A stretch of DNA of 64,000 bases from Agapetus fuscipes (Eukaryota > Arthropoda > Insecta > Trichoptera > Glossosomatidae): positions 14,176,524 through 14,240,523 of the forward strand of contig OX637343.1 in the NCBI GenBank assembly GCA_951799405.1, read 5' to 3'. Under the pieces are notes generated by a model. It was not told the DNA's origin and searched no databases. It saw nothing but the letters and a program-made list of their open reading frames with translations. Shown here piece after piece: positions 31,625 to 43,348 of the stretch. Position 1 is the first letter of the stretch, and the number at the start of each line of letters is the position of its first letter. Position numbers and translations under genes: made by a program.

Positions 31625-31882
31625 CTCCTTGACTGATAGGTTGGTACGAGGCTGACCACCCGTGCTGTAAAAATCGGTTCACTTTTGCCAATGCCACCCC
31701 GGTTCAGGGAACGGCGGCAGGAGTTGCAAGGTTTATGTCCATGTGAGGTTTTCATTATTTGTATGCACACATGCAGAATGTGTAGGCGCGAACCTACATG
31801 TGCCTGTCTGTGGGCATGCATTTCATATGAGCCTTAAATGCCTACATATCCTTGCAGCTTAGATTATAGATTATAGTCACAA
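31625..31882 (+). repeat. TL-family copy, 7-mer tail
   Basis: Full length, diverged; ends CTTAGATTATAGATTATAG. Confidence 0.8.
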
Positions 31883-31995
31883 AGGACCTACACAAATTCA
31901 GCCTTGCAGCAACCTGGTTTTGCTTCAAAAATTAGCGCCTACTAACGACGAACAAGCTCGCAGAGTGCTTTTGAGGTGTGATAATAAGTTTCTAG
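31878..31995 (+). repeat. SINE-A tail fragment
   Basis: CAGCCTTGCAGCAACCTGGTT to GCTTTTGAGGTGTGATAA. Confidence 0.6.
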
Positions 31996-32124
31996 AATAA
32001 CTTTTACCAAATAAATAATCATCAATATATTTGCATTAATTTTTGATAAAATCTTAGATAACAGACTTTGATTCTATCAGACTCACATACTAATAATTAT
32101 TTTACTAGCTACCTAGCTATCTGT

Positions 32125-32275
32125 AGATCCCCACACGATGGACCGATCAAGTGAAGACAGCAGGAGGCACCTCGGTGGTTGGAACGTTGCGGGCAGCGCA
32201 GTCAAGAGAGAACTGGAGAAGATTGGTTGCTTCCACAACCCTCAGTAATGAGGAATAAGATCAAGAAGAAGAAGC
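32125..32275 (+). pseudogene. LINE C-terminal fragment with (GAA)n tail
   Basis: Translates as TRWTDQVKTAGGTSVV, LRAAQSRENWRRLV, then NEE, stop and AAGAAGAAG. This is a different LINE family from the element at 34997; it resembles the one at 20470. Confidence 0.6.
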
Positions 32276-32623
32276 TACCTAGACGTGTGACGTCACATTT
32301 TTTTTGTATAAGCCATTTGTGTGGAGCCCATTACAAAGTTTTTGAGAACTTTTAGGTATAATGCTTTCAGTTACATGTATATATGTATATGTTTGAATTT
32401 TTTCATGTCATTTTAACGACAGAAAAAATGTCGATTTGGTTTCATCGAAAGTAGGTAGGTATTTATGACATTTAAAGTCGATTCTGAATCGATTTAAGAA
32501 TGAGTTTCCTCTCGAGCGGAACATATTAAAGGACGCCATTGAAGAAATGTCGTTTTAAGTAAATACGCAATGTCACGATGAGCTTTTTTTCGAGATGAAT
32601 TATTATTATTTTATACGTGGTGT

Positions 32624-32880
32624 TTTCCTTGACTTAGAAGTCAGTATGAGGCTGACCACCCATACTGTAAAAAATGGTTCACTTTGTCAATGCCACCCCT
32701 GTTTCAGGGAAGGACGGCAAGAGTTGCAGGGTGTATGTCCATTTGAGATTTGGTTTTTATGTTGTAGGTTCACATGAGGCATGTGCAAGCGCGAACTTGT
32801 ACGTGTCTGGTTGTGAGAATGCATGTAATTTGAATCTCCAATGTAACATACCTTTGCAACTTAGATTAGATTAGATTAGA
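32624..32880 (+). repeat. TL-family copy, 5-mer tail
   Basis: Full length with (GATTA)n; GGTTCACATGAGGCATGTGC subtype, like 4932 and 53848. Confidence 0.85.
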
Positions 32881-33056
32881 CCCCTTTTTCAGGGAAGGTA
32901 GGTAAGAGTTGCAGGGTTTATGTTCATTTGAGATTTTGATTTTAACTTGTAAGAACACAGCATTTGTAAGCGTGAACTACCACGTGTCTGTTTGTGGACT
33001 TGCATTCGATATGAGTTTTGAATGTTAATAATATATCTTTGCAACTTAGATTAAAG
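32880..33056 (+). repeat. TL-family copy, 5' truncated
   Basis: Begins at CCCCTTTTTCAGGGAAGG, directly on the tail of the previous copy. Confidence 0.75.
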
Positions 33057-33444
33057 TCAATCAATCAAAATTGCTGCTACTGTAGGTCGATTGCCATTTT
33101 GCAAGAGTGGCTAGAGCCTGTAAATAGTAGCCTTCTTATTTTCGCATTTTACATTCACTCAGTAAAATTGTGAAAGAATGGTATGTCCCATTCATTCACA
33201 ATTTTACCAATGTGATCAAGCCATTCTCAGTTTCCACTTTCCTCTGCTGCCTATCTACCTATATTTCCTATTTCACTTGTTAGGAACAACACACATTTTA
33301 ACAATTGAAAAACTAAAACAGCCAGCAGACTCTTAATATTGAACTGAAATACGAATACCCTTTTTGTGATTGTATTTTTTGTATAGATTTATTTTTAAGG
33401 TTTTGTTGTTTTCTTATACTTAAATGTTATTTATTATTCGTATT

Positions 33445-33702
33445 CCTTGACTTATAGGTTGGTATGAGGCTGACCACCCATACTGTAAAAAATGGTTCAC
33501 TTTGCCAATGTCACCCCTGTTTCAGGGAATGTCGGCAAGATTTGCAGGGCTTATGTTCATTTGAGGTTTGGATTTTATTTGTAAGTACACAATCAGCATT
33601 TGTAAGCGCGAACTACACGTGTTTGTTTGTGGGCATACATCTGAAAGCTTTGAATGAATATATCCTTGCAACTTAGATTATAGATTATTATAGATAGATT
33701 CA
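33445..33702 (+). repeat. TL-family copy, 7-mer tail
   Basis: Full length, ends AGATTATAGATTATTATAG. Confidence 0.85.
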
Positions 33703-33709
33703 CATTTTG

Positions 33710-34885
33710 GAAAATCATCCCAGAAGATGCTACCTACATATTAAATATTTAAACATTTCATCTCAACCTAGTGACACACATTTTCTCACAAAGCACGCGA
33801 GTATTCAAAGGCTAATTTTATATAAAACCCATATAAAAAGGGGGACACAATGATCCATCGCGGGGCATCACAAAAAAAAAAACGAATTCTCCAATCGCAG
33901 TTTTTAGGGGTTACTTTGGGGTCGATAGGTATAGAGCGTGCTCAAAGTGTGCCCAAGTTCGCTATTGTGGCTGCACTCCCCTCAAAAATACACAAAAAAC
34001 TCCCATACTCACTCACCTAGCTATTCAATGGCGACCACCTTTTATCCGAGAGCGCGTTTTTTCCCGACAAAATTCCCCTTTTTGTCAGCTCTCAAAAACG
34101 ATTGTCCCGCTCGCATTGTAAGCCTGGATTTTCGGGGATAGATTACTTATGTATTTTGTCGTATTTTTTTCCATTCGATGGCCATTGACGATGGTCAGTT
34201 TTTAGCTAAATTCTCGGTACTACCGAGGCGGGGTATAAAATAAAACGAGGGGCCCGCGTTTTTCGGTTCAGATTTTAAAATCGGCAGGAAAAAAAATGCC
34301 CTGCGTTCCGTTGCAGTATTTATTTATTTCCATAGTCAATTTCCGCACCTTTTATTCAAACGAAAAAGTTGCATAAATTGTAAAGAATAATAAAGAAAAG
34401 AATATCTTGGGGTCTTTGAAAAACGGACGTTACAGTCCCTTGATATTTCATTACATTGTGTTGTATCCAACGTTGAAATATACGGATTTTTTTTTATAGC
34501 TGCAATTTTATTCTTTTTTACCCGAATTTGGCGTTTTTTGGGGGAATTTGATACGAGGATTGAGGATACTTAAGGAACTGGATATTTTTGAGGTTTCTGA
34601 CAGGAGCCTGTTTTTATTGAGGTAATTTATTCGCGTGCTCGAACAAAAGTCGGACGCGTGTTTCTTTTTTTTCGTGTTTTATGAATGAAACTTGTTTTTG
34701 TGGAGAAGACGGGGCGCAGAATATATGAAAATATTGTTATTCAAAGTTATGGGGATGCTTCTTGATGATCTCCATGACATGATAAGCAGAAGTTATAAAT
34801 TGATGGGCATATTAAATTTGAATGGCGTTTGTGTTGGAAACCGTTCTTACAAATCACAATTTAGTAAAATAGGCGTTGTTTTTAA
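33710..34885. other. Unassigned stretch before the RTE-like LINE
   Basis: Mixed composition, with T-rich runs and locally higher GC near 33950-34290. It may include the 5' UTR of the LINE. The short frame at 34028 (MATTFYPRARFF) is not supported by anything else. Confidence 0.35.
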
Positions 34886-37800
34886 AATCATTCAAATTTA
34901 ACGATTCAAATCTACTCGACAAAAGAACTCTCTGCACTTAAAGACTCAAAATATTTAATAAGTGATTCAACATTTAAAACTATCCGTGAGAATAACTTGT
35001 GCAGAGGAGTTAAAAGAAGACCAAGAGGCAGACGAGGCGGCCGCAATGACCGCAGAAACCCGGGGACAGCTGCAGACAAGGAGGGGCCCGTGGAAGCTGA
35101 CAATGTCCACCGCCCGGAATCGAAGGAAGTGTCAAATGGCCTCTGCGGAGGTGTTGAAGCTGACAATTCTGTCAGGAATGGAAGTGTGTGTAAAAGGAAG
35201 TATGTGAAACAGGAAGAATGGATATTTGCAACGTGGAATGTTAGAGAATGGAATGACTGTAAAGAGAATGAAATTACTGATATTATGGAAAAGAGAAGAA
35301 TACAAGTGATGTGCGTGACTGAAATAAAAATGATCGGGGATGGAGAAAAGGTATTGAAGAATGAGGAGTATTTTATTTGGAGTGGAATTAAGGATGGATA
35401 TAAGAGACAAGGCGTGGGAGTAATTTTGAGCGAACGGGCTAAAATGTGTGTAAGTAATTATGAAAGAATATGTCCTAGGATTCTGTTGGTAAGAATGAGA
35501 TTAGGTCGTGTGAAAATTCTAATGGTAGCGTGTTATGCTCCAGTAGAATCTGATAGCAGAGAAGAAAGAGATGAATTCTGGGAGAGTGTAAATAATGTAC
35601 TAAGAATGAAAGATGAGAATGAACGAATTATCTTATTAGGAGATATGAACGGATGGATTGGTATGAAACGAGATGATTGCGGAATGGTTGTGGGTCCGAG
35701 TGGTAGAGGAAGGATGAATAATAATGGACGAAAGCTTGTCAATACATGTATAGAACACAGACTTTTTGCAACAAACACCTGGTTTAAACACCAAGACTTG
35801 CATCTCTATACATGGCAAAATAGGGCAGGCAATCGAACAATTATTGATTATATATGCGTAGATGAAAGAATGAGAGGATATGTGAGAGATGCAAGAGTGT
35901 ACCGTGGAGCTGAACTCAGCACAGACCACTATTTGTTATGCGCGAGAATAATGGTAGGGGATTGTAAGAAAGGAAAGAAAAAAATATTGTTAAGAATGAA
36001 AAGAATAAAAGTGGAAAATTTGAACGATGACAATGTGCAAGATGAATATCAAAGTGAGATTGCCAAAAGATTAAATATGGATGAACTACAAAAAATGAAA
36101 GATGAAGGATGTGTGGAAAAAGTGTGGCAAATGATGAAGAAAGAACTGACCGAATCTGCTAGGATGACATGCGGAGAAACAAATGTTGGTAAGAAAAAAG
36201 GTGATGCCTGGTGGAATGATGGAGTGAAAGAAGCAGTAGAGCAAAAGAAGGAAGCGTATATGAGATGGTTGAAAGATAAAGGTAATTTAAATTTGGAAAT
36301 GATGTATAAAAGGGCAAAAATGAATACTAAAAAGCTTGTGTATGAAAGTAAGATGGAATTAGAGAAGAAAAATAATGAAAAGGCACAGCAGGACTTCCAC
36401 ACCAACAAAAAAATGTTCTGGAGTTGGGTTCGGAATAATAACGAAAGTGTGGGAGCAACAACTCCGGGCATAAAGAATGCGCAGGGAGTCTTGCTGTGGG
36501 ATGAAGATGATGTATGTAATAGATGGAAAGAATACTTTGAAGAAATATTAGGACAGGGTGAAAGAAATTTATATGAATGTGACCCTACAAATGAAAGTAA
36601 TGAGGATATTTTGAAAGAGGAAATAAAAGCAAGCATAAAAGAGCTGAAGAATGGAAAGGCTGCAAGTATGGATGGATTGAATGCTGAGATGTTAAAGGCA
36701 GGAGGAGAATATGTGGTAGAGTGGATGTTTGAATTATGCAAGATGTGTATGAAAGACAGGGTAGTACCGATGGACTGGAGAAAGGCGGTCATTGTCCCTA
36801 TTTACAAGGGTAAAGGGGACAAGAAAGACTGCCGTAACTTCAGGCCCATTAGTCTCCTTAGTATACCTGGGAAAGTCTTATGCAAAATTGTCATAAAAAA
36901 AGTGAGAATGGCCACCGATCACAGGGTCTCTGATATTCAATCTGGCTTTATGCCAGGACGAGGTTGTGTGGACCAAATCTTTACTCTCAGACAGATTGTT
37001 GAAAAACATCTGGCTGTGGGGAGGGTGGTCTACGCAGCATTCGTAGATCTTGAGAGGGCCTTTGACTCGGTGGACAGATGTATGCTGTGGAATGTTCTCA
37101 GGAAGTACGGTGTGAATGATAATCTTCTGAATGTGATACGTGCCATCTATGAAAATAGTTCGGCATGTGTAAGAGTGGATGGGAGATATAGTGACTGGTT
37201 TGATGTATATAAGGGAGTGAGGCAAGGCTGCGTGATGAGTCCATGGTTGTTTAATATAATCATGGACAGTTGCATAAAAGAAGCTGGAATATCAGAGAGC
37301 GGAGTGAAAGTGGGTGAAACAAGAGTTGGAGTACTTCTTTATGCTGATGATGCTATAGTTTTAGCTGACTCGGCGGAGGAACTCCAAACGATGTTAACCA
37401 AACTAAATGATGCATTTTGTAAGAATAGCTTGAAAGTAAATGCGAATAAGACAAAAGTATTAGTTTTTGACAGGAATGAAGTATGTGAGGAACTTACAAT
37501 TAATTTGAATGGAATAAAAGTTGAAGTAGTGAATGAGTTTGACTATTTAGGAAGTAAGTTTGAGGCGAATGGTAAGATGACGAAAGAATTAGAGAAGCGT
37601 GCCAGCAAAGGAAGATGCGTGATAGGAGCGTTTGGTAGAATAGCGAAGAATAAAAGGATACCAAAGAAAATGAAAATGGCGGTACACAATTGTATTTTGT
37701 TGCCGACCCTGATGTATGGAAGCGAGTCATGGACGTTGAATGAAAGAGAAGTAAATAAGGTATGCACCGTAGAAATGGCCCATCTGAGAAGTATGACAGG

Positions 37801-38210
37801 AAAAACACTGAAAGATAGAGTGAGAAACGAATGGGTTCTAAATGAATGCGGAGTAAAAGAAAGCGTGAAAGTGAAAGTTCAAAGAAGTGTGATGCGATGG
37901 TTTGGACATATTGAAAGGATGAATGAAGACCGACTGACAAAAAGAGTGTATAAAGGGAATGTAACAGGTAAGCGTGGAAGGGGAAGACCTAGGAAACAAT
38001 GGATTGATCAGATAAATGAGATTGCGAATGAATGGAATCTACAGAGTGGAAACAAGAGAAGAGCATGCATGAAAAGAGTGATGAAATTAGATGAGATGAA
38101 AGAAGTATGCAAGGACAGAGTCAAGTGGAGGCACTTGTGTGGAGGTACTGGCCACCCCTAGAGGAAAGGCGGCAGGATACAAGACAAGACAAGACAAGGC
38201 GTATAACTTA
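34886..38210 (+). mobile_element. RTE-like non-LTR retrotransposon with intact EN-RT frame
   Basis: A single long coding frame with APE-type endonuclease followed by reverse transcriptase, then a short 3' UTR and a (ACAAG)n tail at about 38182-38200. No LTRs. The 5' boundary is unknown; the start given is the first base after the upstream in-frame stop. RTE-like is inferred from the one-frame EN-RT plan and short tandem tail; another clade is possible. Degraded relatives lie at 2650-3040, 28330-28660, 43960-44035 and 59420-59580. Confidence 0.85.
34997..38161 (+). CDS. Endonuclease-reverse transcriptase of RTE-like LINE
   Basis: 1,054 residues from a TTG, without interruption; the frame is open back to 34886. 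Basic N-terminal region (RGVKRRPRGRRGGRN), then APE endonuclease (WIFATWNVREWN, catalytic Glu in CVTEIKM, GDMNGW near residue 215, STDHYLL), reverse transcriptase (FRPISLLS, GFMPGRG, FVDLERAFDSVD, GVRQGCVMSPWLFN, YADD at about 782) and a C-terminal region (RRGRPRKQWIDQI, GGTGHP stop). No ATG precedes the endonuclease in this frame; the first Met is inside that domain. Confidence 0.88.
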   Translation: MCRGVKRRPRGRRGGRNDRRNPGTAADKEGPVEADNVHRPESKEVSNGLCGGVEADNSVRNGSVCKRKYVKQEEWIFATWNVREWNDCKENEITDIMEKRRIQVMCVTEIKMIGDGEKVLKNEEYFIWSGIKDGYKRQGVGVILSERAKMCVSNYERICPRILLVRMRLGRVKILMVACYAPVESDSREERDEFWESVNNVLRMKDENERIILLGDMNGWIGMKRDDCGMVVGPSGRGRMNNNGRKLVNTCIEHRLFATNTWFKHQDLHLYTWQNRAGNRTIIDYICVDERMRGYVRDARVYRGAELSTDHYLLCARIMVGDCKKGKKKILLRMKRIKVENLNDDNVQDEYQSEIAKRLNMDELQKMKDEGCVEKVWQMMKKELTESARMTCGETNVGKKKGDAWWNDGVKEAVEQKKEAYMRWLKDKGNLNLEMMYKRAKMNTKKLVYESKMELEKKNNEKAQQDFHTNKKMFWSWVRNNNESVGATTPGIKNAQGVLLWDEDDVCNRWKEYFEEILGQGERNLYECDPTNESNEDILKEEIKASIKELKNGKAASMDGLNAEMLKAGGEYVVEWMFELCKMCMKDRVVPMDWRKAVIVPIYKGKGDKKDCRNFRPISLLSIPGKVLCKIVIKKVRMATDHRVSDIQSGFMPGRGCVDQIFTLRQIVEKHLAVGRVVYAAFVDLERAFDSVDRCMLWNVLRKYGVNDNLLNVIRAIYENSSACVRVDGRYSDWFDVYKGVRQGCVMSPWLFNIIMDSCIKEAGISESGVKVGETRVGVLLYADDAIVLADSAEELQTMLTKLNDAFCKNSLKVNANKTKVLVFDRNEVCEELTINLNGIKVEVVNEFDYLGSKFEANGKMTKELEKRASKGRCVIGAFGRIAKNKRIPKKMKMAVHNCILLPTLMYGSESWTLNEREVNKVCTVEMAHLRSMTGKTLKDRVRNEWVLNECGVKESVKVKVQRSVMRWFGHIERMNEDRLTKRVYKGNVTGKRGRGRPRKQWIDQINEIANEWNLQSGNKRRACMKRVMKLDEMKEVCKDRVKWRHLCGGTGHP

Positions 38211-38525
38211 GTAGTATCTACATTTCTATGTCAGTAAAGGTTTTCTGCATTTATTTTGGTGTTATCTTTTTGAAATCATTGCCAAATTTATTTTTGTGTT
38301 TATAACAAATATAAATTTGACGTATTTGTTGTAATGTTACAAACTTGCTTTATGCAAATAAAAAAGTGACGTAGGTAGGTACTTAAGTTTATTAGGCCAA
38401 TGAAGATAAACGAAAAGTACGTAAATTATAACTTCCAACTCCTTCATTGAATTTTCTTACATAAAATGCAACATCGATGGGATGCAAAATTATTTTTGGT
38501 TATTTTTCAAATACTTAATTTTATA

Positions 38526-38835
38526 CTCCGGTCGATAGCTCAGTTTCTAGAGTGCTTGCATTCCATGCCAAGAGCTCGGGTTCGAATCCCATCGAGGGCG
38601 TCAGAAATGATTTCCCGTTTCGATGTTTATTTCAAACCGAAAATAAAAATACCGGAAGGTTTACTTAGCCCTCACAAGAAATGAGAACCAACCCCCTCGG
38701 CAGCTGGGAAATCTCCACTTCAACTGACGAGGCCACCTTACCTGGAAAAAACCTGGGTTCCACTCGCCACATGCAACCCCTTCAGAGAAAACGCGATAAG
38801 AAGTTGCACTAAATGTGTAGCTTTGTAGCGTATAT
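38526..38835 (+). repeat. SINE-B, full length
   Basis: CTCCGGTCGATAGCTCAG, GGGTTCGAATCCC, and ending AAATGTGTAGCTTTGTAGCG. Confidence 0.85.
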
Positions 38836-39548
38836 CTCTCCTCTTAATTCAAATTACAAAACAAATAATTTTGTTAAATTTTTATCTCAATGCAAAATAA
38901 TATTCCGGATCGATTGGGAACGGTCAGCCGAGCCGTACTTTTATTATTGTTATTATTTTCTCCCTAATACTTTTGTGCGAAACGAGAAAAATGGCCGATG
39001 ATAATTTATGTCCAGTCGTGTCCAGCTCAGTCAAAGGGGAGATGGCCGCCATTGCAATAACAGAGAGGAAATAAAATAAATTTAGAAAATCGGACGCAGC
39101 GTTGTGCGCCGGCGAACGCACGGAATGGACTTTGGGCATTGCGACAAATAGGGCTGAACATTTCTTTAGATTCGATAACAAAAATAATCGGACATGAAGG
39201 AAAGTCGTTACATGTTTATATGACCATACTCACCCAAACCAATGGGACACTTAACAAAACATAGCACCTGTCTTAGCAACATCGAGGAAATATCTCGGGA
39301 AGACGAACAAGAAGTGCATATTCCCAAGTTCCAGGATTTGAAGCAGCTTATGAATGTCTTCTGTTCCTAGCTCAAAAGGGTGCCAACTAATAGACACAGA
39401 TTTCTAGCTCAACACGGCTTTGCTTTAAGAAGAAGCAGATGATCATACGTCATACATCAAAAGATCAAAACCTAAGACGAAATTAGGCAGACGAAGGTCA
39501 GAAGATTAAAATGGTATAGGATATATCTGCAAAAGCAAAGATGGAAGA

Positions 39549-40035
39549 TTGACTAGAAAAGTTTTGAAATGGTGGTCCAGTACAGCCAAAAAAAGTTGGT
39601 CGACCTTCTCTTATATATGGGAAGCAAAGTCCTGCCACATCACTCCTGACCTTCAAGCGCTGCATTGGCTGAAAATCCCTGAGAGGATCACCTTCAAAGT
39701 CAGCTTGCTCACTTTTAAAGCACTGCGTGGGAGTGCTCCGAGGTACCTGATGGAGCTGGTGTCTCCAGCAACCACAGCCTCACGTGGACAAACACTGAGG
39801 TCAGCTGCATCAAGAAGCAGCTGCTTGGACATCCCTGCAAGAAGGCCCCGCACTGTTTTTGGAAACAGGGCATTTAAGGCGGCCGCTCCAATGACTTGGA
39901 ATGCTATTCCCGCCTCACTGAGGGAACTGGATTTGGAGAGACTGTCTCGAGATTAACCTCTTAATCCAATCATATGGACAAGCGCCTTTGCAGTGACACA
40001 CTGTCATAAAAGGCGCTACATAAAATTTGTCTTAA
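39549..40035 (+). pseudogene. L2/CR1-like LINE fragment with 3' end
   Basis: From about 39630 the frame gives HITPDLQALHWLKIPERITFKVSLLTFKALRGSAPRYL and VFGNRAFKAAAPMTWNAIP, homologous to the fragment at 9716-10255 but a different subfamily. It then breaks and ends in AAAAGGCGCTACATAAA followed by TAA-type repeats, the L2-like 3' terminus. Confidence 0.8.
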
Positions 40036-40044
40036 TAATAATTC

Positions 40045-40200
40045 TCGATGGTTGGACGACGTATAGAATGCTGCCAGGAGAACCAGACAGAGAATGCCTC
40101 ACGATAGGAGCAACTGGAGAAGGTTGAGAGGGGAGATTATGTTCAAAAGTGAATCTGGAACGGCTGACGATGAAGCAGATGAAAGTCTTCCTAGTATGTC
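40045..40200 (+). pseudogene. LINE C-terminal fragment
   Basis: SRWLDDV...AARRTRQRMPHDRSNWRRL-type sequence with frame damage, related to 32125-32275. It directly follows the L2-like fragment. Confidence 0.5.
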
Positions 40201-40645
40201 CTTGATATTATTAAGGGACGGCTAAAATCTGATTTTATTTATCAACAGGGATCGAGTCTTGAGTCAGTTTGAGATAGTACGAGTATATACATAAGTAAGT
40301 AACCAAAATAAGTAAATACTTCTGTATTTATTTTTTAAGTAGGCACCTCTTCCTAAAATGCGACAGACTGAGGTATACTTTTTAATTGTGACGTTTCGCT
40401 CATTACCGAAATAGCATCTTTAGTTTTTATCCCTGCACGGACGTTTTTTTGAGTCAACGTGGCCAATATGTTTGCTTTTAATTTCTTCTTTGTATTTAAT
40501 GTCAGAATCGACAGAAAGAAATGGCGGTTAATCTGTGATGTTGGCGGCTAGGGTTTTTTAAATTAAAATTTGTTTTCTGTTAGTTTTTGATGTCCATACA
40601 TATGTATTATAATTTAGTGATTTTAAAAATGTAATTTGTCATGTA

Positions 40646-40905
40646 TGTTCCTTGACTTATAGGTTGGTATGCGGCTGACCACCCATACTGTGAAAAAATG
40701 GTTCACTTTGCCAATGTCACCCCTGTCTCAGGGAAGGACGGCAAGAGTTGTAGGGCTTATGTTCATTTGAGATTGGGTTTTTATATTGTAGGTCCACATG
40801 CGGCATGTGTTAGCGCGAAATTATACATGTCTGCTTGTGGGAATGCATTTAATATACATCTTAAATGGTATAGGTATATCCTTGCAGCTTAGATTAGATT
40901 AGATC
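40646..40905 (+). repeat. TL-family copy, 5-mer tail
   Basis: Full length; GGTCCACATGCGGCATGTGT and AAATTATACATGTCTGC subtype. Confidence 0.88.
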
Positions 40906-41383
40906 CACAACCAATGGTCAGGTCAGTTTGCAATTTCGGCAACCCTGCTGCAAAATCTATTCCGTTCGCCACACTACAATAGTTTTCGAGATTAATAGCA
41001 ATTTGGAAAGGTCTCACCTACTTCCTTTTGTGGGGTCCAGTTGTTCCCGCGACCAGGGGGCACATTTTAACCCCAGGGTTAATGAAGCCTCAGCGGATTA
41101 CGAACCAAACGCCTCACGCACAGCAAGCGGGAGCCCTCCCAATGCGACTATGGGATCAATACTAGAAATTGCTACCAAATCCGTTTTTCAACATTTTTAT
41201 TTTTGCAGCTCAAAACAAGCTATATTAGGTACTCGTATTTTTGAGTCCATTGACTGTTAAAATACAATTTATTATATTCTCATTGCAATATCGCAAAGAC
41301 TGAAGATATAACTTATAAATATAATAAAAAAACGTCAAGAAGTAAGACTTTGGTACAAACTCGACTTTTTCGTTTTTTATTAA

Positions 41384-41612
41384 TGATACTGTAAAAAATG
41401 GTTCACTTTGCCAATGTCACCCCTGTTTCAGGAAAGGTCGGCAAGAGTTACAGGGCTTATGTTCATTTGACATTGGGTGTTTAATATTTTATGTTCACAT
41501 GCGGCATGTGTTAGCGCGAAATTATGCGTCTCTGCTTGTGGGAATGCATTTAATATGAACCTCAAATGATACATATCTTTGCAGCTTAGATTTAGATTTA
41601 GATTTAGATAGT
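41384..41612 (+). repeat. TL-family copy, 6-mer tail
   Basis: Begins at ATACTGTAAAAAATGG; ends (GATTTA)n. Confidence 0.85.
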
Positions 41613-41693
41613 AAACCAATGCTACTTTGTGTTTCGATTTAAGATAACTTGTGTATGATTTTTATTAAATTTTATAGCCTCAATAAAACAAAT

Positions 41694-41951
41694 CGCACGT
41701 TTAATAATAAAGAGCAATAACTCAAAAAACAAGAATGTTGGGAAATCACGTTTGAAGTTCAGACAACCAGTACAACTTTTTATCTTTTATGGGATGAAAA
41801 AGGCGTCCGATGTTTTTTTTCTCGGTCATATTCGTCCAAATTGAACGGCTGTCGTATTCTACCTATTCTTCTCGCATTGTTCTTGCGTTTTATTACAAAA
41901 TCTCGATTTTCCGAATTTTCGAGTTATTGCTCTTTATTATTAAGCGTGCGA
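41694..41951. mobile_element. MITE with 30-bp inverted ends
   Basis: Ends 41694-41723 and 41922-41951 are inverted with one mismatch (CGCACG...AATAACTC). AAT flanks both sides, a possible 3-bp duplication. Confidence 0.65.
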
Positions 41952-42249
41952 ATCCAGTTATTAAAGCTGATATCAAGTCTTATATGAAAGAAGTATTATT
42001 GCCTGCCCATTTTTTGTGAGCTTTCGTGCATTGTTTTCATTTTAAAAGAACAAGGAAATCAAAAAGAACGTAGGTACATGCGACGTAAAGAATAAAACTA
42101 TGTTACATTTCAAATTATAAAAAAAAACATCAAGGCTTTGTCGTCCACACTAACAGTTAAAATGTAAAAAAGCCTTTAAAAAAACGGGTTCATACAGCAA
42201 AAAATAAAAACGGAATGTACATTTTTTTTTATCTAAAAAGAAATGCAGG

Positions 42250-42560
42250 GAAAACAAAATGGGAGAAACCCGTTAAACCCTGTAGCCTAAAAAGTAAAAT
42301 AGCAAAAAACCCCTTCGTATTTTTTTAAAGCTAAAAAATACCACGTACTACACGTTTTTAATGTAAAAAAACAAATAAACCCGTTATATCCAGAAGCCCA
42401 AAACATAAGTTAGGTTTGAAAAACCCTTTGAAAGTATTTTGTAAGAGTTAAAAAAATGGACGCTTTTTTTTTTAAATAAATAAAAAACAAAACAAGGGAA
42501 AATAAACCCGTTATATTATCCAGTAGCTTGAAAATAATAAGGGTAGATATAAAAAAAGAA
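42250..42560. repeat. Degenerate tandem repeat, about 107-126 bp
   Basis: AAACCCGTTA followed by CCNGTAGCC/CCAGAAGCC recurs near 42272, 42379 and 42505, each followed by an A-rich stretch and CCTTnGTATTTTTTT. At least three diverged units. Confidence 0.55.
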
Positions 42561-42579
42561 CCTCTATGTATTTTTTTAA

Positions 42580-43050
42580 CCAATCAGCGATCACAAAAAA
42601 ACTCCCCTATTTTTTAACGCGGAAATGAACCTGCCCACAAAACCTGTATATCGGAATTCCTCAGCAAGTGCACTATTTTTTGTCGATTTTTTTACGCGGG
42701 ATCTCGCCCTACAAACCCCTCTCAAGTTTACATAACGGTTTATTATTGCCACGTGAAAAAAACAAACCCCTAACCCGCGGGGAAAAAACGTCAAGTTTTT
42801 ACGCGTGGCCCAAAAAATTAGGGGATTTTTTGTGTGAAGTGCTTGGGATGTTTTCACTATTTTTGACTTGGGGTTAATTTTTTGGGGTTTTGAACTTGCG
42901 CAGCGGTAAATGGTGTTTATTGGATGAATGACGTATTTATTACACAATATGTACCATTTTTTACAGCTTTAAAATTAATAGAAGTATTATCTGGTGTATT
43001 TTTTTTATCATTTTCACGATGCCGATGTATTCAAATTTTCCATGTTCAAA
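42580..43050. other. Unassigned stretch
   Basis: AT-rich with short GC-richer islands (ACGCGGGATCTCGCCC). Open frames on both strands are short and of biased composition; nothing recognised. Confidence 0.3.
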
Positions 43051-43051
43051 G

Positions 43052-43282
43052 TGGACCACACATACTGTAAAAAATGGTTCACTTTGCCAATGTCACCCCT
43101 GTCTCAGGGAAGGACGGCAAGAGTTGCAGGGCTTATGTTCATTTGAGATGGGTTCTTATAATGTAGGTCCACATGCGGCATGTGTTAGCGCGAAATTATA
43201 CTTGTCTGCTTGTGGGAATGCATTTGATGTAAATCTTAAATGGTATATATCCTTGCAGCTTAGATTAGATTAGATTAGATAA
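43052..43282 (+). repeat. TL-family copy, 5-mer tail
   Basis: Begins at GACCACACATACTG; ends (GATTA)n and runs into a SINE-B head. Confidence 0.85.
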
Positions 43283-43284
43283 GA

Positions 43285-43348
43285 TCGGTGGGATTCGAAC
43301 CCGAGCTATGAATGCAAGCACTCTACCAAATGAGCTACCGACCGGACT
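43285..43348 (-). repeat. SINE-B head only
   Basis: GGTGGGATTCGAACCC to GAGCTACCGACCGGAC; directly on the tail of a TL copy. Not a tRNA gene. Confidence 0.7.

Noticed and set aside
36049..36792. Long minus-strand frames opposite the RTE-like LINE
   Set aside because: Shadows of the sense EN-RT frame; Ser/Phe/His-rich and without domains.
42591..42947. Frames on both strands near 42.6-42.9 kb
   Set aside because: Biased composition with no domain or splice signals; treated as non-coding.
43285..43348. tRNA-like sequence with B box (also near 6645, 38528, 51425, 56405, 58450)
   Set aside because: All are heads of SINE-A, B or C, with SINE bodies attached or TL junctions. None gives a sound cloverleaf with a plausible anticodon arm, so no tRNA gene is called.
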